This document shows positions 21,575 to 21,753 of a stretch of 21,753 nt of DNA, piece by piece; position 1 is the first letter of the stretch, and each line of letters begins with the position of its first letter. The stretch is from an uncultured Acetatifactor sp. (GTDB lineage Bacteria > Bacillota > Clostridia > Lachnospirales > Lachnospiraceae). Under the pieces are notes generated by a model. The model worked only from the letters and a program-made list of their open reading frames with translations. It was not told the DNA's origin and made no database searches. Location: assembly GCA_910585615.1 (NCBI GenBank), contig CAJUFO010000076.1, positions 1 through 21,753 on the forward strand, written 5' to 3'. The translations under genes and the position numbers were made by a program.

Positions 21575-21753
21575 TTACATATTCTGGTCTGTTTTCAGTT
21601 TTCTCACTTCATCAACTGAAAGGCCAACAAATTCCGCAATCTTTTCAAGCGTTATTGTCCCATCTTCCAGCATTTTCTTTGCAACATTTATCATTCCTTC
21701 TTTCAATGTCTGATTCCTCATATCTTCCATAGCACGGCACATAATCTCGATTC
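21575..21753 (-). CDS. Rpn/PD-(D/E)XK 'transposase-family' nuclease, C-terminal part
   Basis: The last 58 codons of a gene that enters from the right edge. The visible end reads MCRAMEDMRNQTLKEGMINV, then AKKMLEDGTITLEKIAEFVG and LSVDEVRKL. This is the usual C-terminus of the Rpn (recombination-promoting nuclease) / PD-(D/E)XK nuclease family transposases: an amphipathic helix and a small helical 'LEKIAEFxGLSxDEVxxL' motif. The nuclease core is outside the window, so integrity cannot be judged. It is clearly AT-richer than its neighbours, which suggests transfer, and it is followed by a strong terminator and then a decapitated esterase gene. Confidence 0.8.
   Translation of the reverse strand, partial: IEIMCRAMEDMRNQTLKEGMINVAKKMLEDGTITLEKIAEFVGLSVDEVRKLKTDQNM

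Noticed and set aside
21474..21579. Inverted repeat TGTAAAGGAC / GCCCTTTACA flanking the Rpn terminator as possible element ends
   Set aside because: Nine of ten bases match, but one arm covers the Rpn stop codon and the other the esterase border; without the outer end of the element this cannot be told from chance.

Overview
The window looks like chromosomal DNA from a GC-rich member of the Lachnospiraceae (Firmicutes, Clostridia). The reasons are the strong AGGAGG-type ribosome binding sites, UDPGP-type pyrophosphorylase, RelQ-type alarmone synthetase, G5/LysM/M23 cell-wall hydrolase and OmpR-type two-component system typical of that group, and several small proteins that resemble lineage-restricted Lachnospiraceae families. 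The family assignment is inferred from protein resemblance, not from a marker gene.

Layout. (1) 172-5340, minus strand: a type IV pilus / type II secretion-like operon read in the order transglutaminase lipoprotein, PilC/GspF membrane platform, four small single-span pilin-like or accessory proteins, and a PilT-type ATPase. A consensus promoter at 113-141 reads out of the left edge. (2) 5461-8459, minus: murA with its own promoter, preceded by a G5-LysM-M23 peptidoglycan hydrolase. (3) 8597-13548, minus: a RelQ-like (p)ppGpp synthetase, a membrane-anchored coiled-coil protein, a flavin reductase-like protein and two overlapping polytopic membrane proteins, one a GT-C glycosyltransferase. (4) 13549-13968: a 420-base divergent intergenic region with two exact 35-bp direct repeats. 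(5) 13969-18123, plus strand: a small conserved-looking protein, a hemolysin III/PAQR membrane protein behind a perfect promoter and a structured leader, then an OmpR-type regulator and histidine kinase followed by a secreted protein. The regulator and the secreted-protein gene share the same 27-bp candidate operator. (6) 18124-18460: a terminator plus a complex multi-hairpin element that looks like a dispersed palindromic repeat. (7) 18461-20893, minus: galE and an AGX/UDPGP-type nucleotide-sugar pyrophosphorylase. (8) 21095-21753, minus: a decayed carboxylesterase C-terminus abutting an AT-richer gene for an Rpn/PD-(D/E)XK 'transposase-family' nuclease that runs off the right edge.

Working together: much of the window concerns the cell envelope, including peptidoglycan precursor synthesis (murA), wall cleavage (M23), surface glycosylation (GT-C protein, galE, UDPGP), a pilus-like machine and an envelope-sensing kinase with a secreted target. 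The strongest under-described signals are the pilus-like operon with non-canonical pilins, the shared two-component operator, the structured leader in front of the PAQR gene, the 35-bp repeat pair upstream of relQ, and the multi-hairpin element next to galE.
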